Assembly (NCBI RefSeq): GCF_008642295.1
Contig: NZ_CP029190.1
Location: 6,183,501 to 6,247,500, forward strand
Source: Streptomyces venezuelae
GTDB lineage: Bacteria > Actinomycetota > Actinomycetes > Streptomycetales > Streptomycetaceae
Length of the DNA stretch: 64,000 nt
Direction of reading: 5' to 3'
Each line of letters starts with the position of its first letter. Position 1 is the first letter of the stretch. A model generated the notes under the pieces. The model did no database searches, was not told the DNA's origin, and saw only the letters and a list, made by a program, of their open reading frames with translations. The position numbers and the translations under genes are program-made. Of the stretch, positions 48,264 to 56,794 are shown one piece after another.

Positions 48264-48619
48264 CACGTCCCCCACAAGCCTGCCCCCGTGGTGCGCAGCA
48301 ACCCCCGCATTGCACAGCCGAGTTGCCTCTGCGCCGATGAAATCAGGCTGGCATCGTACCTGCGGCCACGGACCTTACGCAGTGCGCCGGAGAGACGGAT
48401 CCACCGGCGCCCCGACGGCATCAATGTCACACACAGTGAAGGGCGGGGGAGGGGGAGGAGCTGCGGAGGGCAGTACGAAGCCCCCGGTCACGGGGGAACA
48501 ACCGGGGGCTTCGCGTCCGCAGTGGCCGTGTACGGCCACGCATTCAGAACGTAAGGCCGGTGCGGGCCCCAGGTCAAGCGGTGCCGGGCAGGCCGGCGCG
48601 AGCGGACCGGCCGGGCCGG
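48264..48619. other. Intergenic region with two hairpins
   Basis: A gap of 356 bases between two minus-strand genes. It contains the terminator hairpin at 48476-48513 and a smaller GTGGCCG/CGGCCAC hairpin at 48521-48538. The part next to the ATPase gene (48276-48400) should hold its promoter; TACGAT at 48358-48353 on the minus strand is a possible -10 but has no clear -35. No small gene is apparent. Confidence 0.4.
48476..48513 (-). terminator. Hairpin terminator downstream of the uridine kinase-like gene
   Basis: Perfect 13-bp stem CGAAGCCCCCGGT / ACCGGGGGCTTCG with a 12-base loop, 107 bases after the stop of the kinase gene. No T-run on the minus strand. Confidence 0.6.
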
Positions 48620-49267
48620 TCAGGCCTGGGGGAGTTCGTCACCCTCGGTAACGGAACCGGGGGTTCCTGTCGTCCCACCCGCCCCGGAAGTCCACTCGTA
48701 TCCCGTACCGCACTGGCGCACCAGGGTGTCGGCGAAGGGGCGTGAAGGATCGTCCGCGAAGTGCGCGAGCTCCGCGCGCTCCCAGCCGTCCCAGAAGAGG
48801 TCCAGTTCGCGCCCGTCCCGGTTCCGGCCGCGCCCCCAGGACAGCGTGCGCGGGGTTTCCATCCACAACAGCCGGGCCAGATGCGGGCGCAGCGCCCGCC
48901 GGCCCGCCCCCACGCCCTCCACCAGCAGCAGCGGAACGGGCTCCAGCACCCGCGCCGGGCCGAACCTGCGCTCCACCCAGTCGTACGGCGCCCAGTGCGC
49001 GGCCCGCCCCGTGGACAACGGCTCCAGCACCTGTCGGCGCAGCCGCTCCGTCCAGCCGAACAGCTCCTCGTGCGTGGCCACGTCGTCGAGGTGCAGCACG
49101 GGCACCCCGCCCAGCGCCTCGGCGAGCCGCTCCGCGAAGGTGCTCTTCCCGGACCCGGCGTGCCCGTCGATCCCGATCAGCCGCACCGGCCCCAGCGAGG
49201 GCGGCAGCACGGCGAGCTCCTGCGCGAGCCGGCGGAGCGGGTGAGAGGGCGGACGGAACTCTTCCAC
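48620..49267 (-). CDS. Uridine kinase-like P-loop kinase
   Basis: Protein of 215 residues. P-loop GIDGHAGSGKSTFAERL (about 32-48), LHLDDVATHEELFGW as the substrate loop, and LLLVEGVGAGRRALRPHL as the Walker B/lid region. This is the uridine kinase (phosphoribulokinase/uridine kinase superfamily) pattern seen in Streptomyces; the exact nucleoside or coenzyme substrate is not certain. GTG 49267 is the first start but has a weak ribosome site. The C-terminus is Gly/Thr-rich and disordered. Confidence 0.82.
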   Translation of the reverse strand: MEEFRPPSHPLRRLAQELAVLPPSLGPVRLIGIDGHAGSGKSTFAERLAEALGGVPVLHLDDVATHEELFGWTERLRRQVLEPLSTGRAAHWAPYDWVERRFGPARVLEPVPLLLVEGVGAGRRALRPHLARLLWMETPRTLSWGRGRNRDGRELDLFWDGWERAELAHFADDPSRPFADTLVRQCGTGYEWTSGAGGTTGTPGSVTEGDELPQA

Positions 49268-49463
49268 CCGCCCAAGCCTACGGGCGCGGGGGCCGGCCCC
49301 CGCGACCGGCGGCCCCCGCTACCGCCGGCCTCCGCTACCGCCGGCCCCGGCCGGCCCGGCGCCGGGGCGGCTGCGACACGCGCCCCGTACGCCCTGGCCC
49401 CGGGTGGCCCGACCTGGGAGGGTGGCGGGAGCTGCCGCCTCGACCGACCTGGGGGTCCCGCCC

Positions 49464-50837
49464 ATGACCGAACTCACCCCGCGCCGGACCCTGCTGGCAG
49501 CCGCCCTCGCCGCAGCCGCCGCGGCGGGCGGCAGCCCCGCCGTCCAGTCCGCCTCGGCCGCCGCCCCCGGGAGCTCCGGCGCAGCCGCCGGCCCCACGGT
49601 GGACAACCGGTTCTGGTTCTCGTCCGCGGACTGGCAGGCCGGAACCCACCACGGCACCACCGCCGTCCCCGGCGCCCGCCCCGCCCTCGCCTTCGCCGCG
49701 CCCGCCGGCCGCACCGCGTACACCGACCCGCACACCGGCAGGCAGGGAACCTGGGAGTACGCGGCCTGGACCTCCCCGGTGCACCGGTCCGCCGTGCCCG
49801 CCACCGAGGTCATCGCCTCCTGGAACGCCCGCACCCCGGCCGGCAGCTGGCTCCAGACCGAACTCCGCGGCACCTACACCGACGGCACCGCCACCCCCTG
49901 GTACGTGATGGGCCGCTGGGCCTCCGGGGACGCCGACATCCGCCGCACCTCCGTCGACGGCCAGACCGACGGCCGCTCCACCGTATGGACCGACACCCTG
50001 GTCGTGGACGACCCGGCCAAGGGCCTGCGGCTGCGGGACTGGCAGCTCCGGCTGACCCTGTACCGCCGCCCCGGCGCCGACCTGCGCCCGGTGGTGTGGC
50101 TGGCCGGGGCGATGGCCTCCGATGTGCCCGACCGGTTCACCGTCCCCGCCTCCGGCCCCGGCCGGGCGGTGGCCGGCCACGGCCGGGAGCTGAAGGTGCC
50201 GCGGTACTCCCAGGAGACCCATGCCGGCCAGTACCCGGAGTACGACAACGGCGGCGAGGCCTGGTGCAGCCCCACCTCCTCCCAGATGGTCATCGAGTAC
50301 TGGGGCCGGAAGGCCGCCCCGCAGGACCTGGCCTGGGTCCGGCCGGAGTACGCCGACCCGCAGGTCTGCCACGCGGCCCGGTCCACGTACGACCACGCCT
50401 ACCGGGGCTGCGGGAACTGGCCCTTCAACGCCGCCTACGCAGCCACCTACCCGGACATGGCCGCCGTGGTGACCCGGCTGACCTGCCTCACCGACCTGGA
50501 GGCCCTGATCGCGGCCGGGATCCCGGTCATCACCTCCCAGTCCTTCCGCGAGGGCGAGCTGACCGGCGCCGGATACGGCACGGCGGGCCATCTGATGACG
50601 GTCGTCGGGTTCACCCCGGCCGGCGATGTGATCGCCAACGACCCGCACGCGCCGACCAACGCCGCCGTCCGCCGGGTCTACCGCCGCCGCGAGTGGGAGA
50701 ACGTCTGGCTCCGGACCAAGCGGTACAACGCGTCGGGCAAGGCCGTCTCCGGCAGCGGCGGCGTCTGCTACCTCTACGTCCCCGCCCTTCCGGACCCCGG
50801 CCGGACGGCCGCACTGCGGGCGGTCGGAGTGCTCTGA
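49464..50837 (+). CDS. Secreted C39-type cysteine peptidase
   Basis: Exported protein of 457 residues. The signal peptide has a twin Arg (TPRRTLLAAALAAAAAAGG), so the Tat route is likely. A beta-rich domain (about 45-235) is followed by a peptidase C39-like papain fold (about 245-455): nucleophile Cys268 in GGEAWCSPTSSQM, His in GTAGHLMTVVGF and Asn/Asp in IANDPHAP. This family also contains proteins with structural or lysin-like roles. ATG 49464 is preferred over GTG 49404, since GGGGG lies upstream and the signal peptide then has normal length. Confidence 0.87.
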   Translation: MTELTPRRTLLAAALAAAAAAGGSPAVQSASAAAPGSSGAAAGPTVDNRFWFSSADWQAGTHHGTTAVPGARPALAFAAPAGRTAYTDPHTGRQGTWEYAAWTSPVHRSAVPATEVIASWNARTPAGSWLQTELRGTYTDGTATPWYVMGRWASGDADIRRTSVDGQTDGRSTVWTDTLVVDDPAKGLRLRDWQLRLTLYRRPGADLRPVVWLAGAMASDVPDRFTVPASGPGRAVAGHGRELKVPRYSQETHAGQYPEYDNGGEAWCSPTSSQMVIEYWGRKAAPQDLAWVRPEYADPQVCHAARSTYDHAYRGCGNWPFNAAYAATYPDMAAVVTRLTCLTDLEALIAAGIPVITSQSFREGELTGAGYGTAGHLMTVVGFTPAGDVIANDPHAPTNAAVRRVYRRREWENVWLRTKRYNASGKAVSGSGGVCYLYVPALPDPGRTAALRAVGVL

Positions 50838-50918
50838 AAACCCTGCATGACCTGCAAACAAACGGGCATAAGGTGGACATAAAGGGCAATCGAGTACGTC
50901 TCTAGGAGGCGGCCCGCC

Positions 50919-51347
50919 ATGACCACCCATCCGAGAATTGAGCAGCACCCCGACCTCGCCGAGATGCGCACGCGGTTCGAGCGGGTGACGAGCACCCCCC
51001 GAGCCCAGGCCGTGGAGACACTGGCCCTCATCACCGGCCTGTACCTGGCGGCCTCGCCCTGGATCGCCGGGTTCAGCGGGCTCGGCCCGCTGGCCGTCAA
51101 CAACCTGATCACGGGCCTCGCGTTCTGCGTCTGCATGAGCGGCCTGGGCTCCGCCTACGAGCGCACCCACGCGATGGCCTGGACGGCGGTCGCGCTGGGT
51201 GCCTGGACCATCATCGCCCCGTGGGTCATCGCGGGGGAGATGGACACCACCCGCAGCGTGGTCAGCAACGTGATCGCCGGTGGCGTGGCCCTGTGCCTCG
51301 GCCTCGCCATGGTGGCCATGGCGGGACGTGATCGAGACACCGTCTGA
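50919..51347 (+). CDS. SPW-repeat membrane protein
   Basis: Protein of 142 residues with four membrane helices. Two SPW repeats are visible: YLAASPWIAGF in the first pair of helices and IIAPWVIAG in the second, where Ser is replaced by Ala. The N-terminal 30 residues are soluble. ATG 50919 has AGGAGG at ideal spacing. The 80 bases before it are AT-rich for this genome and probably hold the promoter. Function unknown; the family occurs in actinobacteria and proteobacteria. Confidence 0.88.
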   Translation: MTTHPRIEQHPDLAEMRTRFERVTSTPRAQAVETLALITGLYLAASPWIAGFSGLGPLAVNNLITGLAFCVCMSGLGSAYERTHAMAWTAVALGAWTIIAPWVIAGEMDTTRSVVSNVIAGGVALCLGLAMVAMAGRDRDTV

Positions 51348-51376
51348 CCTCGGGAAACACCGAAGGGCGGGGGTGT

Positions 51377-51418
51377 GGGCCCCGGCGGCAGTGACCAACG
51401 TCTCTACCGCCGGGGCCC
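51377..51418. terminator. Terminator of the SPW gene
   Basis: Perfect 12-bp stem GGGCCCCGGCGG / CCGCCGGGGCCC with an 18-base loop, 30 bases after the SPW stop. Confidence 0.65.
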
Positions 51419-51486
51419 CGGTCGCTGGCACATTGGAGGGACACCGGGGGGTGTCCGTTCACTGCCAGACGATCGTGAGAACACCC

Positions 51487-51636
51487 ATGACTGCGAACAC
51501 CGCCGCCCTCGCCCGCGCCCGCAAGCTGACCCGGACCGGCGGTCCGAAGGACGACTCCAAGTGGCTCGAGAACGTCCTCGGCTGGACCCTGGTGGTCGTC
51601 GTGGCCATGTTCGTCACCCAGGTCGGCTGGCTGTAA
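51487..51636 (+). CDS. Small single-pass membrane protein
   Basis: Protein of 49 residues: a basic, hydrophilic N-terminus (ARARKLTRTGGPKDDSKW) and one C-terminal membrane helix (VLGWTLVVVVAMFVTQVGWL). ATG 51487 follows a short leader; the helical and charge pattern is coherent and the codon use is normal. It lies between the SPW gene terminator and the TetR regulator. Function unknown. Confidence 0.7.
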   Translation: MTANTAALARARKLTRTGGPKDDSKWLENVLGWTLVVVVAMFVTQVGWL

Positions 51637-51662
51637 CCGCCCCCGGTCACTCCGGATGCGAT

Positions 51663-51684
51663 ACTGCCGGGATCTTTCGGCAGT
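51663..51684. promoter_or_regulatory. Inverted repeat before the TetR gene, candidate operator
   Basis: Arms ACTGCCG and CGGCAGT around GGATCTTT, 19 bases before the TetR start. It fits an autoregulatory TetR operator; it could also be a weak terminator for the small membrane protein gene. Confidence 0.45.
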
Positions 51685-51702
51685 CAAAGGCGAGGTCCGG
51701 AT

Positions 51703-52464
51703 TTGAATCGTGGTCAACAGCGCGGAACGACCGAGCGTTCGCAGGTCCGCAGAGCCGAACTGATAGCGATCGGGCGACGGTTGTTCGCCGACACCTCGTA
51801 CGACGCACTGTCCATGGACGACATCGCCAAACAGGCCGGCGTCGCCAAAGGGCTGATCTACTACTACTTCGAGAGCAAGCGCGGCTACTACCTGGCCATC
51901 GTCGAGGACTCCGTCGCCGAGCTCGTCGCCCGGGCCGCCGGCGAGCTGGAGCTGCCCCCCGCCGAGCGGGTGCACCGCACCGTCGACAGCTACCTGCACT
52001 ACGCCGAACACCACCAGGCCGCCTACCGCACCATCGTCACCGGCGGCATCGGCTCGGACGCCGAAGTCCTGGCCATCCGGGACACCGTCCGCGAGGAACT
52101 GGTCGCCACCATCGCCGAGGGCGCCTACGGCCGCCGCACGCTGCCGCCGCTCGCCCGCCTCGCCCTGATCGGCTGGCTCTCCGGGGTGGAGGGCGCCACC
52201 CTCGACTGGATCGGCACCCTGCGCACCCCCGGCCGGCCCGGCCGGGAGGAGCTGGGCGCCCTGTTCGTCCGGCAGCTGCGGGCCACCCTGGCGGTCATCG
52301 GCGAGTTCGTTCCCGAATGCCCGGCTCCGCCGCCGCTCCCCGGAACGCCCGCGTTCACGGTGCCCGGCCCGGCCCCGGCCGCGGCCCCCGTCGTCTTCCC
52401 GGCCGCCTCCGGCCCCGGCCCAGGTCACAGCCCGGGATCAGCCGATCTTGCACCCGTGACGTAA
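51703..52464 (+). CDS. TetR-family transcriptional regulator (TTG start)
   Basis: Regulator of 253 residues. The N-terminal HTH is clear (SMDDIAKQAGVAKGLIYYYFESKRGYY), with a helical ligand domain (about 75-210) and an unusual Pro/Ala-rich tail of about 40 residues. The only start that keeps the N-terminus is TTG 51703 with GAGG eight bases upstream. It precedes the acyl-CoA dehydrogenase gene in the same direction and may control it together with itself. Confidence 0.9.
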   Translation: MNRGQQRGTTERSQVRRAELIAIGRRLFADTSYDALSMDDIAKQAGVAKGLIYYYFESKRGYYLAIVEDSVAELVARAAGELELPPAERVHRTVDSYLHYAEHHQAAYRTIVTGGIGSDAEVLAIRDTVREELVATIAEGAYGRRTLPPLARLALIGWLSGVEGATLDWIGTLRTPGRPGREELGALFVRQLRATLAVIGEFVPECPAPPPLPGTPAFTVPGPAPAAAPVVFPAASGPGPGHSPGSADLAPVT

Positions 52465-52620
52465 AGCATCCGATCGGGCATACTCAACCCGCCGCAGCCG
52501 CTCGTCCGTCCCTCCCGTGATCCGGGAGGGCAGCATCGGCTGCCTGAGCATCGAGACCCGGCGGCGCGTCCCACACCTCGCGTGCCGCCGCCGCGCCCGA
52601 CGAGGGAGGAGAGCGCCGCC

Positions 52621-53796
52621 ATGACCGACCGCGCCCCGCAGCCGGTGGACCGTCAGCTGCCCACCGAGGAGTCCCGGGACCTCCTCGCACTGGTACGCGA
52701 GATCGCCGGACGGGAGATCCGCCCGCAGGCCGCCGAGGAGGAGGAAGCCGGCCGCTTCCCCCGCGAGGTCTTCCGGCTGCTCTCCGACGCCGGCCTGCTC
52801 GGCCTCCCGTACGCCGGTGAGTTCGGCGGCGGTGAGCAGCCGTACGAGGTCTACCTCCAGGTCCTGGAAGAGCTGGCCGCGGCCCGGCTCACCGTCGGCC
52901 TCGGGGTCAGCGTGCACTCGCTGGCCTGCCACGGCCTGGCCGGCTACGGCACCAAGGAGCAGCAGGGCGAGCACCTGCCCGCCATGCTCGGCGGCGGCCT
53001 GCTCGGCGCCTACTGCCTGTCCGAGCCCTCCTCGGGCTCCGACGCCGCCTCGCTGACCACCAAGGCCGTCCGCGACGGCGAGGACTGGGTGATCACCGGC
53101 ACCAAGGCGTGGATCACCCACGGCGGAGTCGCCGACTTCTACACCGTTCTCGCCCGCACCGGCGGCGAGGGCCCCAAGGGCATCACGGCCTTCCTGGTTC
53201 CCGGCGACGCGGAGGGCCTCTCGGCCGCCGCCCCCGAGAAGAAGATGGGCATGAAGGGCTCGCCCACGGCCCAGCTGCACTTCGACGGCGTACGCGTTCC
53301 GGACAGCCGCCGGATCGGCGAGGAGGGCCAGGGCTTCACGATCGCGCTGGCCGCCCTGGACGCGGGCCGCCTCGGCATCGCCGCATGCGCCATCGGTGTC
53401 GCACAGGCCGCCCTGGACGAGGCCGTGGCCTACGCGCTGGACCGCAAGCAGTTCGGCCACCCCATCGCCGACTTCCAGGGTCTGCGCTTCATGCTGGCCG
53501 ACATGGCCACCCGGATCGAGGCCGGCCGGGCGCTCTACCTGGCGGCGGCCCGGCTGCGGGACGCGGGCAAGCCGTTCTCGCGGCAGGCGGCGATGGCCAA
53601 GCTCTTCTGCACCGACACGGCCATGGCCGTGACCACGGACGCGGTACAGGTGCTCGGCGGATACGGCTACACCCAGGACTTCCCGGTGGAGCGGCTGATG
53701 CGGGAGGCGAAGGTCCTGCAGATCGTCGAGGGCACCAACCAGATCCAGCGCATGGTGATCGCCCGCCACCTGGCGGGGCCGGAGACGCGGGCGTAG
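52621..53796 (+). CDS. Acyl-CoA dehydrogenase
   Basis: Flavoenzyme of 391 residues in the acyl-CoA dehydrogenase family, catalysing alpha,beta-dehydrogenation of an acyl-CoA. Signatures: YCLSEPSSGSDAASLTTKA (FAD loop), KAWITHGGVADFYTVLART, KMGMKGSPTAQLHFDGVRVP, and the catalytic base Glu370 in QIVEGTNQIQRMVIARHLAG. ATG 52621 has GGGAGGAGAG upstream. Chain-length preference cannot be seen. The TetR gene lies 156 bases upstream. Confidence 0.95.
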   Translation: MTDRAPQPVDRQLPTEESRDLLALVREIAGREIRPQAAEEEEAGRFPREVFRLLSDAGLLGLPYAGEFGGGEQPYEVYLQVLEELAAARLTVGLGVSVHSLACHGLAGYGTKEQQGEHLPAMLGGGLLGAYCLSEPSSGSDAASLTTKAVRDGEDWVITGTKAWITHGGVADFYTVLARTGGEGPKGITAFLVPGDAEGLSAAAPEKKMGMKGSPTAQLHFDGVRVPDSRRIGEEGQGFTIALAALDAGRLGIAACAIGVAQAALDEAVAYALDRKQFGHPIADFQGLRFMLADMATRIEAGRALYLAAARLRDAGKPFSRQAAMAKLFCTDTAMAVTTDAVQVLGGYGYTQDFPVERLMREAKVLQIVEGTNQIQRMVIARHLAGPETRA

Positions 53797-53822
53797 CCCG
53801 GCCCTGACCCGCCGGACGCGCC

Positions 53823-54080
53823 CTAGTCCTCGAAGAGGGGGCCGTCGGGCCATACGGGCGCGGTGGCGACCCGGTACCACTCCGGGTCGCCCCGGCCCGG
53901 CAGGGTCCGCCCCTCGCCCGCCCAGCGGGCGATGAGATCGCGGTAGATGGGCGGATCGGGCGGCGGCTGGGCCGGCGCATGCGCGGGCGCAGTTCGGGCA
54001 GCCGACTGCTGAACCGATTCTTCGTAGCCCGGTGGGACCGGCCGCCGCCGTCTCCCGGTTGAAGCATCAAGCAGGGTCAT
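53823..54080 (-). CDS. Small hypothetical protein
   Basis: Protein of 85 residues, Pro/Ala-rich in its first half with a basic RRRRP stretch; the second half IYRDLIARWAGEGRTLPGRG and DPEWYRVATAPVWPDGPLF is more ordered and looks conserved. ATG 54080 with CAGG upstream. Convergent with the acyl-CoA dehydrogenase gene. Unknown function; moderate confidence that it is real. Confidence 0.55.
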   Translation of the reverse strand: MTLLDASTGRRRRPVPPGYEESVQQSAARTAPAHAPAQPPPDPPIYRDLIARWAGEGRTLPGRGDPEWYRVATAPVWPDGPLFED

Positions 54081-54454
54081 GCCTGGGCCAACGCTGTGCG
54101 GCGGCGCCGGGTCACTGGGCCCATACGTTCGAGTGGTGCTCCTTTTTGGGGGCTCGGTTCGCCTCCGGGGCGCTGTTGTCGGCTCCAGGAGGGCGTGCGT
54201 CCTCGAAAACGCTCGTTCTCCCCCAGGCTTCGCCCGGGGGGACCCCCACGCGTTTTCTCCGGGCGCTCGCCCTCCTTCGCCGACGCGCCCCTTCGGCTCA
54301 CTCGCCCGCGCAGGCTTCGCCGGGCCGGCGCAACCGTGCGGGTGGCCACGGGTGTCGGGGTGTCAGGGAATGACACGACCCTGGTCCCGCGTGCGGTTTC
54401 TGACGTACCGTCATATCCGCCGCACCGCCCACCCCCGCGCCCAGGAGGTTTGCC
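54081..54454. other. Intergenic region with inverted repeats and candidate operators
   Basis: A 374-base gap between divergent genes. A nested inverted repeat spans 54205-54257: outer arms GAAAACGC and GCGTTTTC, inner imperfect arms CCCCCAGGC and GCCCGGGGG, resembling the short GGGGGGACCCCC elements scattered in Streptomyces chromosomes (a related piece is at about 18630-18650). Next to the + strand gene are two clean palindromes: GTGTCA-GGGAA-TGACAC (54360-54376) and TGACG-TAC-CGTCA (54401-54413), which look like regulator sites. Confidence 0.5.
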
Positions 54455-55591
54455 ATGCCCGCGGACCGCCCCATCGCCCTCGACGAATACCCCATCCACC
54501 AAGTCCCGTTGTCGATGAAACACATCGCCACCGGCGACCGGAACGCCTACGACCGCTGCATCTTCCACGTCTTCGACCACGCCGGCCGCTTCGTTCTCAT
54601 CGCCGGCCTCGGCGTCTACCCCAACACCGGCGTCATCGACGCCTACGCCACCCTCCGCACCGGCGACGAACTCCTCGCCGTCCGCGCCTCCGACGCCCTC
54701 ACCGACGACCGGATGAACCTCTCCGTCGGCCCGCTCAGGATCACCGTCGACACCCCCCTCAAGCAGCTCACCCTGCACTGCGACCCGGCCCCCGAAGACC
54801 CCGCCGGCCTCTCCTTCGACATCACCTGGACCGCCGGGTTCCCCGCCGTCTGGGAACCCCACCACGTGCAGCGGCGCGGCGACCGGCTGATGCTGGAGGG
54901 CCGCCGCTTCGTCCAGGCCGGCCAGGCCACCGGCACCCTCCGGGCCCGGGGCGAGGAGATCACCCTGACCCCGGGGGAGTGGACCGGCACCCGCGACCGC
55001 AGCTGGGGGGTCCGCCCCATCCCCGGCGAGGACGGCGGCCGGGCCGCCGAAGAGCACCGCACCGAGGGCTTCCACTGGCTCTGGATCCCCGTCCGGTTCG
55101 AGGACCGCTTCCTCATGGTCATCGTCCAGGAGGACGCCGACGGCCACCGCACCCTCACCGAGGCCGTCCAGGTCTTCCCCGAGGCTGCCGGCCGCCCGGA
55201 CACCCAGCTCGGCTGGCCGTACGCCGACATCGCCTACCGGCCCGGCAGCCGCCACCCCGAGTCCGCCGTCATCCACCTCACCGACCCGGTCTCCCGCAAG
55301 CCCCTCGAACTCGGCGTCGAGATCCTGTGCTCCTCCCCGCTCGCCGTCGGCGCCGGTTACCCGCCGGCCGGCGACTGGCAGCACGGCAGCTGGCAGGGCC
55401 GCGGCTGGACCGACCGCCGCGTCTACGACCTGTCCGACCCCACCGCCCACCCCATGGCCGCGTTCGGCGTCACCGACCACTCCGCCCGCTTCACCCTCGA
55501 CGGCCGCACCGGCCACGGAATCTTCGAACACGGCAGCTTCGGCCGCCACGACCCGAGCGGCTTCACCGACTACTCCTCCGTCGCCCCGTAG
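54455..55591 (+). CDS. Conserved hypothetical protein, lipocalin/CrtC-like beta-rich
   Basis: Protein of 378 residues without signal peptide or membrane helices, rich in beta-strand patterns and Trp/His (FHWLWIPVRFEDRF, EWTGTRDRSWGVRPI, YAEIAYRP-like repeats). It resembles the uncharacterised family (DUF7064/7065 type, hydroxyneurosporene-synthase/diels-alderase-like fold) usually encoded beside an APH-type phosphotransferase, as here. The HXW and RDRSWGVR motifs are probably functional. ATG 54455 has AGGAGG seven bases upstream. No reaction can be assigned. Confidence 0.75.
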   Translation: MPADRPIALDEYPIHQVPLSMKHIATGDRNAYDRCIFHVFDHAGRFVLIAGLGVYPNTGVIDAYATLRTGDELLAVRASDALTDDRMNLSVGPLRITVDTPLKQLTLHCDPAPEDPAGLSFDITWTAGFPAVWEPHHVQRRGDRLMLEGRRFVQAGQATGTLRARGEEITLTPGEWTGTRDRSWGVRPIPGEDGGRAAEEHRTEGFHWLWIPVRFEDRFLMVIVQEDADGHRTLTEAVQVFPEAAGRPDTQLGWPYADIAYRPGSRHPESAVIHLTDPVSRKPLELGVEILCSSPLAVGAGYPPAGDWQHGSWQGRGWTDRRVYDLSDPTAHPMAAFGVTDHSARFTLDGRTGHGIFEHGSFGRHDPSGFTDYSSVAP

Positions 55592-55683
55592 GCACCCCGG
55601 CACGCCCCCAGCACCCCCGGCACCTCCGGCACCTCCGGCACACCCCCGTCACACCCCAGGAACAGGACAGGAAAGGGGCAGCA

Positions 55684-56784
55684 ATGGCAACGGCACCACG
55701 TCCCCGCACCTCCACCCGCGACCCGGAAGAACTCGGCCGCCGCCTCACCGCCTGGCTGGACCGCACCCTCCCCGGCGCCCGGATCAGCGGCATCACCGTC
55801 CCCGGCTCCAACGGCATGTCCAGCGAGACCCTGCTCTTCGACATCGAGCACCCCGACACCCCGATCCGGGCCTGCGCACTCCGGCTGGCCGCGGACCCCG
55901 CCGCCTACACCGTGTTCCCGACCTACGACATGGCCCGCCAGCACCGCGTGATGAGCCTGGTCGCCGAGCACACCGACGTGCCCGTACCGCGCGTGGAGTG
56001 GCTGGAGGAGGACCCCGGCCCGCTCGGGGCGCCCTTCTTCGTGATGGCCCGGGCCGAGGGCCGGGTGCCGCCGGACGTCATGCCGTACACCTACGAGGGC
56101 AACTGGGTGCACGCCGCGACCGACGCCGAACGGGCCGAGCTCCAGGAGCAGAGCATCTCCCTGCTCGCCCGTCTGCACGACCAGTTCCCGGCCAAGGAAG
56201 CCGCCTTCCTGCTGCCCGAAAGCGGCACGGGCAGCCCGCTGCGCCGGCACGTCGAGTCCCAACGCGCCTACTACGAGTGGGTCGTCCGGGACCTGGCCCG
56301 TTCACCCCTGCTGGAGCGGGCCTTCGACCGGCTGGCGGAACTCTGGCCGGCCGACGAGGGCGAACCCGTCCTGAACTGGGGCGACGCCCGTATCGGCAAT
56401 GTGATCTACCAGGCCGACGGGTTCCGGCCGGTGGCCGTCCTCGACTGGGAGATGGCCGCATACGCACCGCGCGAGGTCGACCTCGGCTGGACCGTCTACC
56501 TCCACCGGTTCTTCCAGGACCTCACGGTCGGCTTCGGCCAGCCCGGACTCCCCGGCTTCCTGCGCCGCGAAGACCTGGAACGCAGGTACGCCGAACTCAC
56601 CGGGCACACCCCGCGCGACATGGAGTTCCACACCCTGTACGCGGCGCTCCGGCACGGCATCGTGATGCTGCGGATCGCCTACCGCCAGGCGCACTTCGGG
56701 GAGGTGGAGATCCCCGCCGACCCCGACGGCCTGATCCTGCACCACGCCAGCCTGGCCGCCATGGTGCAGGGAACCTACTGGTAG
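55684..56784 (+). CDS. APH-type phosphotransferase family protein
   Basis: Protein of 366 residues with the aminoglycoside phosphotransferase/ACAD10 kinase-like fold: SNGMSSETLLFDI (glycine-rich nucleotide loop), the catalytic loop LNWGDARIGNVIY, and metal-binding Asp in VAVLDWEMAAYAPREVDLGW. The catalytic loop has Trp-Gly-Asp where antibiotic kinases have His-Gly-Asp, typical of the branch that acts on non-antibiotic substrates such as acyl derivatives. It follows the DUF7064-like gene after 92 bases and is probably cotranscribed. It should not be read as a resistance gene. Confidence 0.85.
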   Translation: MATAPRPRTSTRDPEELGRRLTAWLDRTLPGARISGITVPGSNGMSSETLLFDIEHPDTPIRACALRLAADPAAYTVFPTYDMARQHRVMSLVAEHTDVPVPRVEWLEEDPGPLGAPFFVMARAEGRVPPDVMPYTYEGNWVHAATDAERAELQEQSISLLARLHDQFPAKEAAFLLPESGTGSPLRRHVESQRAYYEWVVRDLARSPLLERAFDRLAELWPADEGEPVLNWGDARIGNVIYQADGFRPVAVLDWEMAAYAPREVDLGWTVYLHRFFQDLTVGFGQPGLPGFLRREDLERRYAELTGHTPRDMEFHTLYAALRHGIVMLRIAYRQAHFGEVEIPADPDGLILHHASLAAMVQGTYW

Positions 56785-56794
56785 ACGAGGGCGC

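Noticed and set aside
55684..56784. Aminoglycoside resistance gene
   Set aside because: The fold is shared, but the catalytic loop is WGD rather than HGD and the neighbour is a metabolic-type protein; resistance is unlikely.
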